This document shows, piece by piece, positions 1-8,416 of a stretch of 64,000 nt of DNA. This DNA comes from Hyphomicrobium sp. (GTDB lineage Bacteria; Pseudomonadota; Alphaproteobacteria; Rhizobiales; Hyphomicrobiaceae), in NCBI GenBank assembly GCA_025458125.1, contig JALOTA010000001.1:1-64000 (forward strand). Direction: 5' to 3'. A program made the translations under genes and the position numbers. Positions within the stretch are counted from its first letter, which is position 1, and each line of letters starts with the position of its first letter. The notes below the pieces were generated by a model. The model was given only the letters and a program-made list of their open reading frames with translations. It was not told where the DNA came from and searched no databases.

Positions 1-2564
1 CAGCCCGCAACCTTGCCGACCTTGGAGATGTTGAACACCTGTAGCACTTCCGCATTGCCGAGGAAAACCTCGCGGATGGTCGGCGCGAGGAGCCCCGACA
101 TGGCGGCCTTCACGTCGTCGAGCAGGTCATAGATGATGTTGTAATAACGGATCTCTATGCCGGCAGCGTCAGCCGCCTGCTTTGCCTGCGCGTTGGCGCG
201 GACATTGAAGCCGATGACGACGGCTCTCGACGCAGCGCCGAGCGCAATGTCGGATTCGGTAATGCCGCCGACGCCCGAATGAACGATACGTGCCTCCACC
301 TCGTCGGTGCCGAGCTTCTTCAACGCCCCGCTGATCGCCTCGACAGAACCCTGCACGTCGCCCTTGATGAGAAGGTTGAACTCCTTCTTTCCGGCTTCCT
401 TGAGCTGCTGCATCATCTGCTCGAGCGTGCTCTTGGAACCGGCAGCTCCAAGCGTCTCGCGGCGCTTGCGAATACGATAGTCGGTGATTTCGCGGGCGCG
501 GGCTTCGTTTTCCACGACCGCAATCTGATCGCCGGCCTCCGGCGCGCTGTCGAAGCCGAGGATCTCGACGGGAACCGAAGGTCCGGCCTCGGCTATATTC
601 TGGCCCTTGTCGTTGATCAACGCGCGAACGCGGCCCCACGCCGTGCCTGCGACGACGATATCGCCGACATGCAGCGTACCGCGCTGAACGAGCGCCGTGC
701 CCACCGGACCTCGGCCGCGTTCGAGCTTGGCCTCGATGACAATGCCTTCCGCCGTGCGATCGGGGTTCGCCTTGAGGTCGAGCACTTCGGCCTGGAGATG
801 GATGGCTTCCAGGAGCTTGTCGAGGTTGGTCCGCTTCAGCGCCGAGACCGGCACTTCCAGCGTATCGCCGCCCATGCTCTCGACCACGACCTCATGACTG
901 AGGAGATCCGTCTTAACGCGATTGGGGTCTGCCTGAGGCTTGTCGACCTTGTTGATCGCAACGATAATCGGAACACCCGCGGCCTTGGCATGATTGATGG
1001 CTTCGACCGTCTGGGGCATGACGCCGTCGTCCGCCGCGACCACAAGCACGACGATATCCGTGACTTTCGCGCCGCGGGCACGCATCGCGGTGAACGCGGC
1101 GTGGCCCGGCGTATCGATGAACGTGATCCGGTCTCCTGACGGCAGGGCCACCTGGTAGGCACCGATGTGCTGGGTGATGCCGCCGGCCTCGCCGGAGACG
1201 ACGTTGGTCTGCCGGATGGCGTCGAGCAAGGATGTCTTGCCGTGGTCGACGTGGCCCATGATCGTCACGACGGGCGCACGAGCGCGCAATTTCTGATCGT
1301 CGTCCTTCTCACCGATAAAGCCGGTTTCAACGTCGGATTCCGACACTCGTTTGGCGGTGTGGCCGAATTCCTGAACGATGAGTTCCGCGGTATCGGCGTC
1401 GATCACGTCGGTGATCTTGTGCATCGCGCCCTGTTTCATCAGGAGCTTGATGAGATCGACGGCGCGTTCCGCCATGCGGTTCGACAGTTCCTGGATCGTA
1501 ATCGCTTCGGGGATGATGACTTCCCGCACGATCTTATCGCGAGGCTGCTGGACGCCCATAGCTTTGAGGCGCTCGCGCTCGCGCTTGCGCTTCAGAGAGG
1601 CAAGAGAACGCTCGCGCTGCTCCTGGTCGAACGCATTGTTGATCGTGAGCTTGACGCGCTCCTTCTGAGGCTCGGGAGCGGTCTTGACGGGAGTGCGAAC
1701 GATCTTGCCGCCGCGCTTGATGACGCGCGTTTCCTCGTCTTCCGTCATCTCCTCGCGAACGCGTGGCTCGGTTCGGATCTCCTTGCCCTTGGGCGGCTCG
1801 ATCGGTGCCCGCTCGGCGGCCGGGGCGGGACGTGCGACGGGAATATTGATTTCCTTCGGACGGCCGCCCTCGCGCGGCATGAAGGCCGTATTGTAGCCTT
1901 GGCCTGAAGGACGCGCTCCGGAGCGGCCCTCGTAGCGGCCGGCCGGCCGGGCGCTCTGCTCGGACCGCGGCGCAGGCATCTCGCGACGCGGGGGCGCCGT
2001 CTGGGCCGGAGCGGCCGGTGCACGCGTCTCGGCAGGCGCCGGGGCTGGCGCAGCCGCGGCGGGAGCCGCCGGCGCAGGGGCGGACGAAGCAGAGGGCGGC
2101 GTTGCGGCTGCGGGCGGCGGGGCCGGCGCCTCGACGACCTCGGCAGCGGCATCGGCCCGCCCGCGTTCGGCCTTCTGGGTTTCTTCGATTTCACTGAGGC
2201 GGCGGGCCTCGGCGAGCGCGCGCGCACGGGCATCGCGCTCCTCGGGGCGCAGGGTCCGGCCCGCTTCAGTGCGCTCGGTGGCGGAAGGGCGCGGCTCCGG
2301 CGCGGGAGTCTGGGGCGGTTTCACGGAAACCGGAGCGGGGGCCGCCGGTGCCGGCGCTTCGGACCCACCGAGCTTGCGCGTCTTGCGCTTCTCCACGATG
2401 ACCGGTTTGGACCGGCCATGGCTGAAGTTCTGCCTCACATGACCGGATTCGACAGTACGCTGCAGCGACAACGGCTTGCGCGTCCCTGCACCAGTTCCTC
2501 CCGGCCCTGTGGCACCGGCGGCGCCTGGGCGGGCTGTCTTGTCGGTCGTGTCCTTCGTGTCCAT
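1..2564 (-). CDS. infB: Translation initiation factor IF-2 (C-terminus beyond the window)
   Basis: GTPase that delivers initiator fMet-tRNA to the 30S subunit and promotes subunit joining in the cytoplasm. The reading frame starts at ATG 2564-2562 after a GGAAAG-like ribosome binding site and runs off the left edge, giving about 854 residues. Seen in the translation: a basic N-terminal segment, a long Ala/Pro-rich low-complexity linker (roughly residues 75-250), an IF2_N region with [16 protein letters not shown], then the G domain with G1 GHVDHGKT (about residue 435), G3 DTPGH and G4 NKVD, followed by domains II and III; the frame leaves the window in the domain IV region ([12 protein letters not shown]). 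It lies 22 bases downstream of the frame-restored end of ylxR, in the usual rimP-nusA-ylxR-infB order. The Ala/Pro linker is normal for alphaproteobacterial IF-2. Only the last part of domain IV is missing. Confidence 0.97.
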   Translation of the reverse strand, partial: MDTKDTTDKTARPGAAGATGPGGTGAGTRKPLSLQRTVESGHVRQNFSHGRSKPVIVEKRKTRKLGGSEAPAPAAPAPVSVKPPQTPAPEPRPSATERTEAGRTLRPEERDARARALAEARRLSEIEETQKAERGRADAAAEVVEAPAPPPAAATPPSASSAPAPAAPAAAAPAPAPAETRAPAAPAQTAPPRREMPAPRSEQSARPAGRYEGRSGARPSGQGYNTAFMPREGGRPKEINIPVARPAPAAERAPIEPPKGKEIRTEPRVREEMTEDEETRVIKRGGKIVRTPVKTAPEPQKERVKLTINNAFDQEQRERSLASLKRKRERERLKAMGVQQPRDKIVREVIIPEAITIQELSNRMAERAVDLIKLLMKQGAMHKITDVIDADTAELIVQEFGHTAKRVSESDVETGFIGEKDDDQKLRARAPVVTIMGHVDHGKTSLLDAIRQTNVVSGEAGGITQHIGAYQVALPSGDRITFIDTPGHAAFTAMRARGAKVTDIVVLVVAADDGVMPQTVEAINHAKAAGVPIIVAINKVDKPQADPNRVKTDLLSHEVVVESMGGDTLEVPVSALKRTNLDKLLEAIHLQAEVLDLKANPDRTAEGIVIEAKLERGRGPVGTALVQRGTLHVGDIVVAGTAWGRVRALINDKGQNIAEAGPSVPVEILGFDSAPEAGDQIAVVENEARAREITDYRIRKRRETLGAAGSKSTLEQMMQQLKEAGKKEFNLLIKGDVQGSVEAISGALKKLGTDEVEARIVHSGVGGITESDIALGAASRAVVIGFNVRANAQAKQAADAAGIEIRYYNIIYDLLDDVKAAMSGLLAPTIREVFLGNAEVLQVFNISKVGKVAG

Positions 2565-2586
2565 TCCGTCTTTCCGCAAATATCCG

Positions 2587-3257
2587 TCAGGCGCCCGGAG
2601 CGTCGGGTTTGCCGAATTTCTCAACTAAGGCAGGCCGGTAGCGCTGAACGCGCCCGGCCTCGCTCAAGAATTTCTCGGTCGCTCCGCCCTGTGTGAGGGC
2701 AGCATGTACCACATTTGCCCTACCGATGGCCAAGCTCAATTGTTCGACCGTGAAAAGTGTCACGATACGGGGGTCCCGGCCATTTGCCCGGCAGACCGCC
2801 GCTTGCGATCCAGCTTCTCCGCCCCCTGAGGCGAGGCATCCCGGGCGTGCAGCAGGGCAGCCACGGTTGCTTTTGCCAATAGCGCCTCGAGCTTGTCGAA
2901 ACCGGTTGTGACTAGTCCGGCCTTGTTGGCCAGCGAAAGCGCATCCAAGGCCCGGCGATCCAACAATGCGCCGACTTTCTCCTCGAGGTCGGCAGGCACC
3001 TTGACGTCGGCCTTCAGAGCCCGGCCGAAGACCTTGGTCCTGGCCGCTTCGGTTACCTTCGCAGCCTCAGCCGTCACCCAGACGCCCCGTCCGGGGAGTT
3101 TTCCGGCTGGATCGGGGTAGATCGTACCGTCCGGTCCGCGCACGAAGCGGATCAGTTCGTCCTTCGGTCGCTGCACCCGCGATAGGGCGCAGAGGCGAAG
3201 CGACGGATCGCCCGCTTCGTCTTGTTCAACATCGACTGGCCGGCTGCTGCGCGCCAA
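2587..3257 (-). pseudogene. ylxR: YlxR (DUF448) / L7Ae-like RNA-binding protein, apparent frameshift
   Basis: YlxR-family proteins are small nucleic-acid-binding proteins encoded between nusA and infB. The frame from ATG 3257 gives RLCALSRVQRPKDELIRFV and the LPGRGVWV motif of DUF448, then an L7Ae-like part (DALSLANKAGLVTTGFDKLE), but stops at 2760 after 165 residues. The conserved C-terminal tail continues in the next frame: from about 2775 down to TGA 2589-2587 it reads IVTLFTVEQLSLAIGRANVV and then an alanine-rich end. Adding one base near 2769-2777, where the plus strand has GGGGG then CCC, gives one 223-residue protein, the usual length for the alphaproteobacterial two-domain form. The gap to nusA (28 bases) and to infB (22 bases) is then normal. 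I infer a homopolymer sequencing error or a recent one-base deletion. I cannot tell these apart from the sequence; the N-terminal DUF448 domain would survive either way. Confidence 0.85.
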
Positions 3258-3284
3258 TACCGTGAACCTCCCGCCGCAACATGA

Positions 3285-4925
3285 TCAAGCCTGGGTCGAG
3301 GCATCTTCGGCCTCGACCTCTTCGGCTTCGTCATCAGATGCCTCGGGCGCGGCCTCTTCGGCCGTGATCCAGCCGGCGAGTACGCGCGCCGACAAGATCA
3401 TGTCTTCGGCTTCCTTGCGCCCGATCTCGAAACCGTCGAGTACGCCCTTGTGGCGGACCGGCTCGCTGTCCTTTTCCTTCTTGCGCTCGGTCCAACCGAT
3501 CAGATCGTCGGTTGCGCAATCGGCGAGATCTTCCAGAGTTTTAATGCCGTGCTCGCCAAAAGCAACGAGCATGGCCGTCGTAACGCCCTGCACCTCTGCA
3601 AGATCGTCGGCCACTCCAAGCTCGCGCCGCTTTGCATCGCGCTCGGCTTCCTGCTGTTCCAGATATTCGCGCGCGCGGCCCTGGATCTGCTCGGCGGTCC
3701 CTTCGTCGAAACCTTCGATATTGGCGATTTCCGCCAGATCGACGTAGGCCACTTCCTCGACTGACGCGAAGCCCTCGGTCACTAGAAGCTGAGCAATGAC
3801 CTCGTCGACATTGAGAGAATCCATGAGCAACTGCGTGCGCTCGGCGAATTCCTTCTGGCGGCGCTCGCTTTCTTCCTGTTCGGTCAGGATGTCGATGTCC
3901 CAACCAGTCAACTGCGAAGCCAGCCGCACGTTCTGACCACGCCGGCCGATGGCAAGCGACAGCTGCGATTCTGGAACGACCACTTCGATTCGTGCGCTGT
4001 CTTCATCGAGCACGACCTTGGAGACTTCGGCCGGCGCGAGGGCGTTGACGATGAAACTGGCCGCGTCGGGATTCCACTGGATGATATCGACCTTCTCTCC
4101 CTGAAGCTCGTTGACCACCGCCTGGACACGAGCACCGCGCATGCCGACGCAGGCGCCCACGGGATCGATGGAGGAATCCTTGGAAACAACGGCGATCTTG
4201 GCGCGCGAGCCCGGGTCACGCGCGACAGACTTGATTTCGACGACACCGTCGTAGATTTCCGGCACTTCCTGGGCGAACAGACGGGCCATGAACTCCGGCC
4301 TTGCACGCGAGAGGAAGATCTGCGGTCCGCGCTGTTCACGGCGGACATCATAGATATAGGCGCGGACGCGATCGCCGTACTTCGGCGTTTCGCGCGGGAT
4401 CATCTCATCGCGGCGAATGATGCCTTCCGCACGGCCCAGGTCCACGATGACGTTGCCATACTCGGCGCGCTTGACCGTTCCGTTGATGATCTCGCCAACG
4501 CGGTCCTTGTATTCCGCGAACTGGCGGTCACGTTCGGCTTCGCGCACCTGCTGCACGATGACCTGCTTGGCGTTCTGAGCGGCGACGCGGCCGAACTCCA
4601 ACGGCGGCAGGGTTTCGGCAATCAGGTCTCCGACTTTGGCGTCCGGGTTGCGGCGCTGCGCATCGGCCAGACGGATCTCCGTCGCCTCGTTTTCCACGGT
4701 ATCGACCACGGCCAGAACCCGGGTCAGCCGGGTCTCACCCGTTTTCGGATCGATCTCGCAGCGGATGTCGTTCTCCGCTCCATAGCGCGACTTGGCCGCT
4801 TTCTGGATTGCGTTTTCCATTGCCTGCAGAACGATCTTTCGGTCGATCGATTTCTCGCGCGCCACTGCGTCTGCGATCTGCAGCAATTCGAGCCTGTTGG
4901 CGCTGATACCTGCGATGCCGGCCAT
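3285..4925 (-). CDS. nusA: Transcription termination/antitermination factor NusA
   Basis: Binds RNA polymerase and nascent RNA, and modulates pausing, intrinsic termination and rRNA antitermination. The 546-residue product has the N-terminal RNAP-binding domain (starting MAGIAGISANRLELLQIADA), an S1 domain near residues 135-205 (VGEIINGTVKRAEYGNVIVD), KH1 with VGMRGARVQAVVNEL, KH2 with IGRRGQNVRLASQL, then two helix-hairpin-helix-type C-terminal repeats and an acidic tail rich in Glu and Ala. This is the long form usual in alphaproteobacteria. It follows rimP by only 2 bases, so the two are translationally close, and precedes ylxR and infB. NusA could feed back on the terminator-like hairpin in the rimP leader (inference from known NusA autoregulation in other bacteria). 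Confidence 0.97.
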   Translation of the reverse strand: MAGIAGISANRLELLQIADAVAREKSIDRKIVLQAMENAIQKAAKSRYGAENDIRCEIDPKTGETRLTRVLAVVDTVENEATEIRLADAQRRNPDAKVGDLIAETLPPLEFGRVAAQNAKQVIVQQVREAERDRQFAEYKDRVGEIINGTVKRAEYGNVIVDLGRAEGIIRRDEMIPRETPKYGDRVRAYIYDVRREQRGPQIFLSRARPEFMARLFAQEVPEIYDGVVEIKSVARDPGSRAKIAVVSKDSSIDPVGACVGMRGARVQAVVNELQGEKVDIIQWNPDAASFIVNALAPAEVSKVVLDEDSARIEVVVPESQLSLAIGRRGQNVRLASQLTGWDIDILTEQEESERRQKEFAERTQLLMDSLNVDEVIAQLLVTEGFASVEEVAYVDLAEIANIEGFDEGTAEQIQGRAREYLEQQEAERDAKRRELGVADDLAEVQGVTTAMLVAFGEHGIKTLEDLADCATDDLIGWTERKKEKDSEPVRHKGVLDGFEIGRKEAEDMILSARVLAGWITAEEAAPEASDDEAEEVEAEDASTQA

Positions 4926-4927
4926 GC

Positions 4928-5533
4928 TCAGTTCTCCACCTCAAATTCGTCCGGCTCCGCACCATCGGCGAAACCGGATCGGCCTTGTTTCTTTGCGCGA
5001 GTGAGTGCCTCGCGGATCAAGTCGTCCGTCATTACAAGCCGGGCCTCCGATACGAGGCTCAGCGGAAATCCAATCGTCGTTGCCCCGACATCGGGAAGCT
5101 CAAGTTCAACCCGCACTTCGCCATCTTCGAAGCCTTCAAGCTTGCCCTGGAAGCGGCGGCGGCCATCTACGGCTTCGCGTAATTCGAGCTTCGCCAGGTG
5201 ACCGGCCCAATTCTCGAAATCCGACGCGCGCACGAGGGGGCGATCGATGCCTGGCGAGGAAATCTCGAGACGGTAGGCGTCGGAGATCAAATCGTGCGCG
5301 TCGAGCAGCGGTGACAGTTCGCGCGAGACCATTTCGCAATCGTCGATCGACATGGAGCCGTCCGGCCGCTCGGCCATGATCTGAACCGTCTGGCCGTCAC
5401 GTCCGGAAATCTTCACGCGGACAAGCCTGTAGCCGAGATTTTCAAGCACGGGTTCGACAAGGCCGGCCAGCGTTGCCGCCAAACCGGTTTCGTTGAAAAA
5501 CCTCTCGTCGCTTGTGCGTGTCTCGGCCTGCAT
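4928..5533 (-). CDS. rimP: Ribosome maturation factor RimP
   Basis: Needed for maturation of the 30S subunit. The protein begins MQAETRTSDERFF and contains the family signatures GYRLVRVKI, the acidic IDDCEMVSRELSPLLD segment and the LEISSPGIDRPL motif, followed by the C-terminal SH3-like domain. An in-frame extension to 5677 exists, but it would run straight through a terminator hairpin and has no family similarity, so I chose ATG 5533-5531 (201 residues). It is the first gene of the rimP-nusA-ylxR-infB operon and ends 2 bases before nusA. A candidate promoter and an attenuator-like hairpin precede it. Confidence 0.93.
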   Translation of the reverse strand: MQAETRTSDERFFNETGLAATLAGLVEPVLENLGYRLVRVKISGRDGQTVQIMAERPDGSMSIDDCEMVSRELSPLLDAHDLISDAYRLEISSPGIDRPLVRASDFENWAGHLAKLELREAVDGRRRFQGKLEGFEDGEVRVELELPDVGATTIGFPLSLVSEARLVMTDDLIREALTRAKKQGRSGFADGAEPDEFEVEN

Positions 5534-5584
5534 CCAGCTCTTGGCCCGGGTTCGTCGATAGCACCGCCCACGATCAATGACCCT

Positions 5585-5626
5585 AAAACAAAAAGAGCGG
5601 ACCCTTGCGGGCCCACTCTCAAGAGT
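5585..5626 (-). terminator. Terminator/attenuator hairpin in the rimP leader
   Basis: On the minus strand a 10-base arm (5618-5609) and its partner (5604-5595) form a GC-rich stem with two G-U pairs, closed by a GCAA tetraloop, and are followed at once by TTTTTGTTTT (5594-5585). This is a textbook intrinsic terminator placed about 50 bases before the rimP start. A short inverted repeat just upstream (ACTCT TG AGAGT, 5626-5615) shares bases with the 5' arm and could compete with it. It may simply end the metK-trmB transcript, or attenuate rimP transcription started at the promoter proposed at 5649-5677. Confidence 0.7.
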
Positions 5627-5648
5627 TGAGATGATCATGAGCCCGATC

Positions 5649-5677
5649 AAAGTACGCAATGCGCTTGCATCTGGCAA
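5649..5677 (-). promoter_or_regulatory. Candidate sigma70-type promoter of the rimP-nusA-infB operon
   Basis: Read on the minus strand, TTGCCA (5677-5672) is separated by exactly 17 bases from TACTTT (5654-5649). Both boxes match the housekeeping consensus at four positions. Transcription would start near 5642 and give a leader of about 110 bases containing the terminator-like hairpin. The site lies between the end of trmB (5732) and rimP. Prediction only. Confidence 0.45.
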
Positions 5678-5731
5678 GGCCGATCGCGCGCTTTTCCGGC
5701 GTTTACTAGAACTTTTTTGAATGGTCTGCGG

Positions 5732-6436
5732 TCAGGCCCGGATGAACGTCAGGAACATCGGCCGGCGGCCTTCCCGGATGGCCTTTGCCTCATAACGGGT
5801 GCCGGGCCAGTCCGGCCAAGGCGATCGCCAGTCGGCGGCGGTAGAGGCGGTCCAGCGGAACCCGGGGTGGGGGATCGCCGCCTCCAGAACGGTTCGAGCA
5901 TACGCATCGATATCGGTCGCAATTCGCAGTTCGGCGCCCGGCCTCATGACTTGCGCCAACCTGTCCAGAAAGGCTTTGGAAACCAGCCGGCGCTTGGCAT
6001 GGCGTGCCTTGGGCCAGGGATCGGGGAAGAGGATGAATACCCTGGCCAGCTGCAAGGGGGCCAACGCCCGCAATAGGGGCCGGACATCGTCCGGGTGCAG
6101 CCGGATATTGGTTAGTTTCTGCTCCTCGATGGCCGTTACGGCCTTGATGACCCCGTCTTCGAACGGCTCGCAGCCGATCAAACCTACATCGGGATGGCTC
6201 TTCGCCTGATGGATGAGGTGCTCGGCGCCGCCGAAGCCGACTTCAAGCCAGACTTCGCGGACCGGACCATCGAACGCGGCCGCAAGGGGGGCGTCCTCGA
6301 GCCGGGCAAGATCCAGACGCAACCGGGGCAGGCACTCCGTCATCAGGACCCGCTGACGCGGGCTCGGTTTGCGCCCACGCTTACGGCCGAACGACCGAAG
6401 GTCGGTCCCCGGGCGTTGCTGGTTGTCGCTTATCAT
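5732..6436 (-). CDS. trmB: tRNA (guanine-N7)-methyltransferase
   Basis: SAM-dependent enzyme making m7G46 in tRNA. The product shows the TrmB pattern: FGRKRGRKPSPRQ at the N-terminus, the SAM-binding segment VWLEVGFGGAEHL, the acidic GCEPFEDGV motif, and the signature FILFPDPWPKARHAKRRL, ending with GTRYEAKAIREGRRPMFLTF. The open frame extends to 6481, but that ATG sits in the loop of the inverted repeat at 6466-6490 and has no ribosome binding site. I prefer ATG 6436, preceded by AGGT; length is then 234 residues. It follows metK and probably shares its transcript. Confidence 0.93.
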   Translation of the reverse strand: MISDNQQRPGTDLRSFGRKRGRKPSPRQRVLMTECLPRLRLDLARLEDAPLAAAFDGPVREVWLEVGFGGAEHLIHQAKSHPDVGLIGCEPFEDGVIKAVTAIEEQKLTNIRLHPDDVRPLLRALAPLQLARVFILFPDPWPKARHAKRRLVSKAFLDRLAQVMRPGAELRIATDIDAYARTVLEAAIPHPGFRWTASTAADWRSPWPDWPGTRYEAKAIREGRRPMFLTFIRA

Positions 6437-6465
6437 CAACCTGACCGAACGATCGCGAACAAGAC

Positions 6466-6490
6466 GGCCGCGGAAGGTCATCCCGCGGCC
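6466..6490. repeat. Perfect GC inverted repeat between metK and trmB
   Basis: GGCCGCGG (6466-6473) and CCGCGGCC (6483-6490) are exact reverse complements separated by nine bases, with partial outer pairing (CAAG/CTTG). It starts about 20 bases after the metK stop. In the minus direction it is followed by CTTGTTC rather than a run of T, so it is at best a weak terminator or a 3'-end stabilising hairpin for metK mRNA. Confidence 0.6.
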
Positions 6491-6511
6491 TTGTCACTTA
6501 TATCGGAGCGA

Positions 6512-7792
6512 TCAGACCGCGGCCTTGATCTTGGCTGCGAGATCGGTCCGCTCCCAGGAGAAGCCGCCATCTGCGTCCGGGGCCCGGCCGAAGTGCCCAT
6601 AGGCAGACGTGCGAGCGTAGACCGGCTTGTTCAAATCGAGTTGGGTACGAATGCCCCGCGGCGACAGATCCATGACCTGACCCAGCGCCTTTTCCAGGGC
6701 TGCTTCGTCCACCTTCCCCGTGCCATGCGTGTCGACGTAGATCGAAAGGGGACGGGCCACGCCGATGGCATAAGAGAGCTGAATGGTGCAACGGTCTGCC
6801 AAGCCGGCCGCGACCACGTTTTTCGACAAATAGCGGGCTGCGTAGGCCGCCGAGCGATCGACCTTCGTGGGATCCTTTCCGGAGAAAGCGCCTCCGCCAT
6901 GGGGGGCCATCCCGCCGTAAGTGTCGACGATGATCTTGCGGCCGGTCAGCCCCGTGTCGCCGTCGGGTCCGCCGATGAAGAACTTACCGGTCGGATTGAT
7001 GTGCCAGACGGTGTCCTTGGTGATCCAGCCGGCAGGCAGGGCCTTGTGCACGTAAGGTTCGATGATATCGCGCACCTGGTTGGACGAAAGATCCTCGACG
7101 ATGTGCTGATGGGACACAACAATTTGGGTCACGCCGACGGGCTTGCCGTCTTCGTAACGCACGGTCACCTGGCTCTTGCTGTCGGGGCCGAGCTTGGCCG
7201 CATCACCGATGCGGTTCTTACGGGCGTGGGCCAAGTCGTAGAGTATCTTGTGGCTGTAGTAGATTGGCGCCGGCATCAATTCTGGCGTGTCATTGCATGC
7301 GTAGCCGAACATGATGCCCTGGTCGCCCGCCCCTTCTTCCTTGTTGGTGGGCTGCTTGGCATCCACGCCCGCGGCGATGTCGGCGGACTGGCCGTGCAGA
7401 AGAACTTCGATGTTGCAGTTGGCCCAATGGAACCCGTCCTGCTCGTAGCCGATATCCCTGATGGCCTTGCGGGCGATATCTTGGATCATCGCGACCGTGA
7501 CCGACTTCGGCGTATTGGAATACTCGCCGGCGATGACGACACGCTGCGTGGTCGCAAGCGTTTCGCAGGCAGCGCGCACAGACCAGGGATCGAGCTTCGC
7601 GGCGAGGCTTTCGCGATAGAACGCGTCCACCACTTCATCCGAAATGCGGTCACAAACCTTGTCCGGGTGTCCCTCTGACACCGACTCGCTCGTGAATAGG
7701 AAAGACTTGCGTGCCACAATGGCCCCCGTGGTTTTCTGCGCGGCTCGGGATGTCGCGCCAAGATCGGCGGCTGTGTTGCAGCCTTTGGACAT
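6512..7792 (-). CDS. metK: S-adenosylmethionine synthetase
   Basis: Makes SAM from methionine and ATP in the cytoplasm. Family motifs are present: [20 protein letters not shown] with the metal/ATP-binding His-Pro-Asp-Lys, [12 protein letters not shown], the flexible-loop region and [19 protein letters not shown]. The frame from ATG 7792 gives 426 residues, longer at the N-terminus than most MetK proteins; a GTG at 7717 directly before [11 protein letters not shown] would give 401 residues, nearer to the family norm. It follows the phrR homologue by about 57 bases. I recognised no SAM-binding riboswitch in that short gap. Confidence 0.96.
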   Translation of the reverse strand: MSKGCNTAADLGATSRAAQKTTGAIVARKSFLFTSESVSEGHPDKVCDRISDEVVDAFYRESLAAKLDPWSVRAACETLATTQRVVIAGEYSNTPKSVTVAMIQDIARKAIRDIGYEQDGFHWANCNIEVLLHGQSADIAAGVDAKQPTNKEEGAGDQGIMFGYACNDTPELMPAPIYYSHKILYDLAHARKNRIGDAAKLGPDSKSQVTVRYEDGKPVGVTQIVVSHQHIVEDLSSNQVRDIIEPYVHKALPAGWITKDTVWHINPTGKFFIGGPDGDTGLTGRKIIVDTYGGMAPHGGGAFSGKDPTKVDRSAAYAARYLSKNVVAAGLADRCTIQLSYAIGVARPLSIYVDTHGTGKVDEAALEKALGQVMDLSPRGIRTQLDLNKPVYARTSAYGHFGRAPDADGGFSWERTDLAAKIKAAV

Positions 7793-7849
7793 GCGGTCAA
7801 GCGCAGCGAGCGCGCAGCCTCGCGTGCTCTCGCTTCTCAGACAAATTAC

Positions 7850-8386
7850 TTATTCGCCGCGGGGATTTACCGGCTCGTCCCCGGCGATCGAACGGACCAT
7901 GTCGACGATTGACCGGCGAACGCGCGGGTCTGTGATACGGGCAAAGGCTTTGTTGAGTTCGACGCTATCGCGGCTCGACAGGAAATCGGACACGTAGGAT
8001 TCGCCCCGATTATCCGCGAAACCCGGGGCTTGCGGCTGGCCCGACACGGCCGACGGGATATTCTCGTAGAAAAACTGGATCGGAACCCCGAGAACCTGCG
8101 CCAGGTCGAACAGGCGGCTCGCACCGATGCGGTTGACGCCCTTTTCGTATTTCTGGACCTGCTGGAACGTGAGCCCCAATTGCTCCCCGAGGCGCTCCTG
8201 GCTCATCCCGAGCAACATGCGGCGCATCTTCACGCGCTCGCCCACGTACCTGTCTATGGGGTTGGCCCGTCGCGAATTTCCGCGCTCATCGGCCTCGTCG
8301 GGCACCCCCGCTTCGTTTGATTTATCAATCACTTTCGATGGTCCTGGATGGTCGCCGAGGTCCGCCCTGGGATCAGGTGAGGGCAA
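7850..8386 (-). CDS. phrR: XRE-family helix-turn-helix regulator, PhrR-like
   Basis: A 178-residue cytoplasmic DNA-binding protein. The HTH_3 domain spans about residues 45-105: IDRYVGERVKMRRMLLGMSQ, EQLGLTFQQVQKYEKGVNRI and LFDLAQVLGVPIQFFYE. The C-terminal part (about 110-178) is of the type seen in a large rhizobial family, ending VRRSIVDMVRSIAG. In Sinorhizobium the low-pH-induced gene phrR lies directly downstream of actA, an lnt homologue; the same lnt-HTH order is seen here (established knowledge recalled, not searched). The target genes are unknown. The gene is 30 bases from lnt and upstream of metK, so it may be co-transcribed with both. Confidence 0.85.
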   Translation of the reverse strand: MPSPDPRADLGDHPGPSKVIDKSNEAGVPDEADERGNSRRANPIDRYVGERVKMRRMLLGMSQERLGEQLGLTFQQVQKYEKGVNRIGASRLFDLAQVLGVPIQFFYENIPSAVSGQPQAPGFADNRGESYVSDFLSSRDSVELNKAFARITDPRVRRSIVDMVRSIAGDEPVNPRGE

Positions 8387-8416
8387 TTCCTACGTGCGTA
8401 GATCGGAACCGTCAAC

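Noticed and set aside
279-1907. Two long plus-strand open frames of 286 and 246 codons opposite infB
   Set aside because: They mirror the high-GC third positions of infB and show no recognisable protein family.
5534-5677. A 48-residue N-terminal extension of RimP
   Set aside because: It reads through a terminator hairpin and has no similarity to the family.
7793-7849. SAM- or SAH-responsive riboswitch before metK
   Set aside because: The gap to the upstream gene is only 57 bases, and I recognised no riboswitch core in it.
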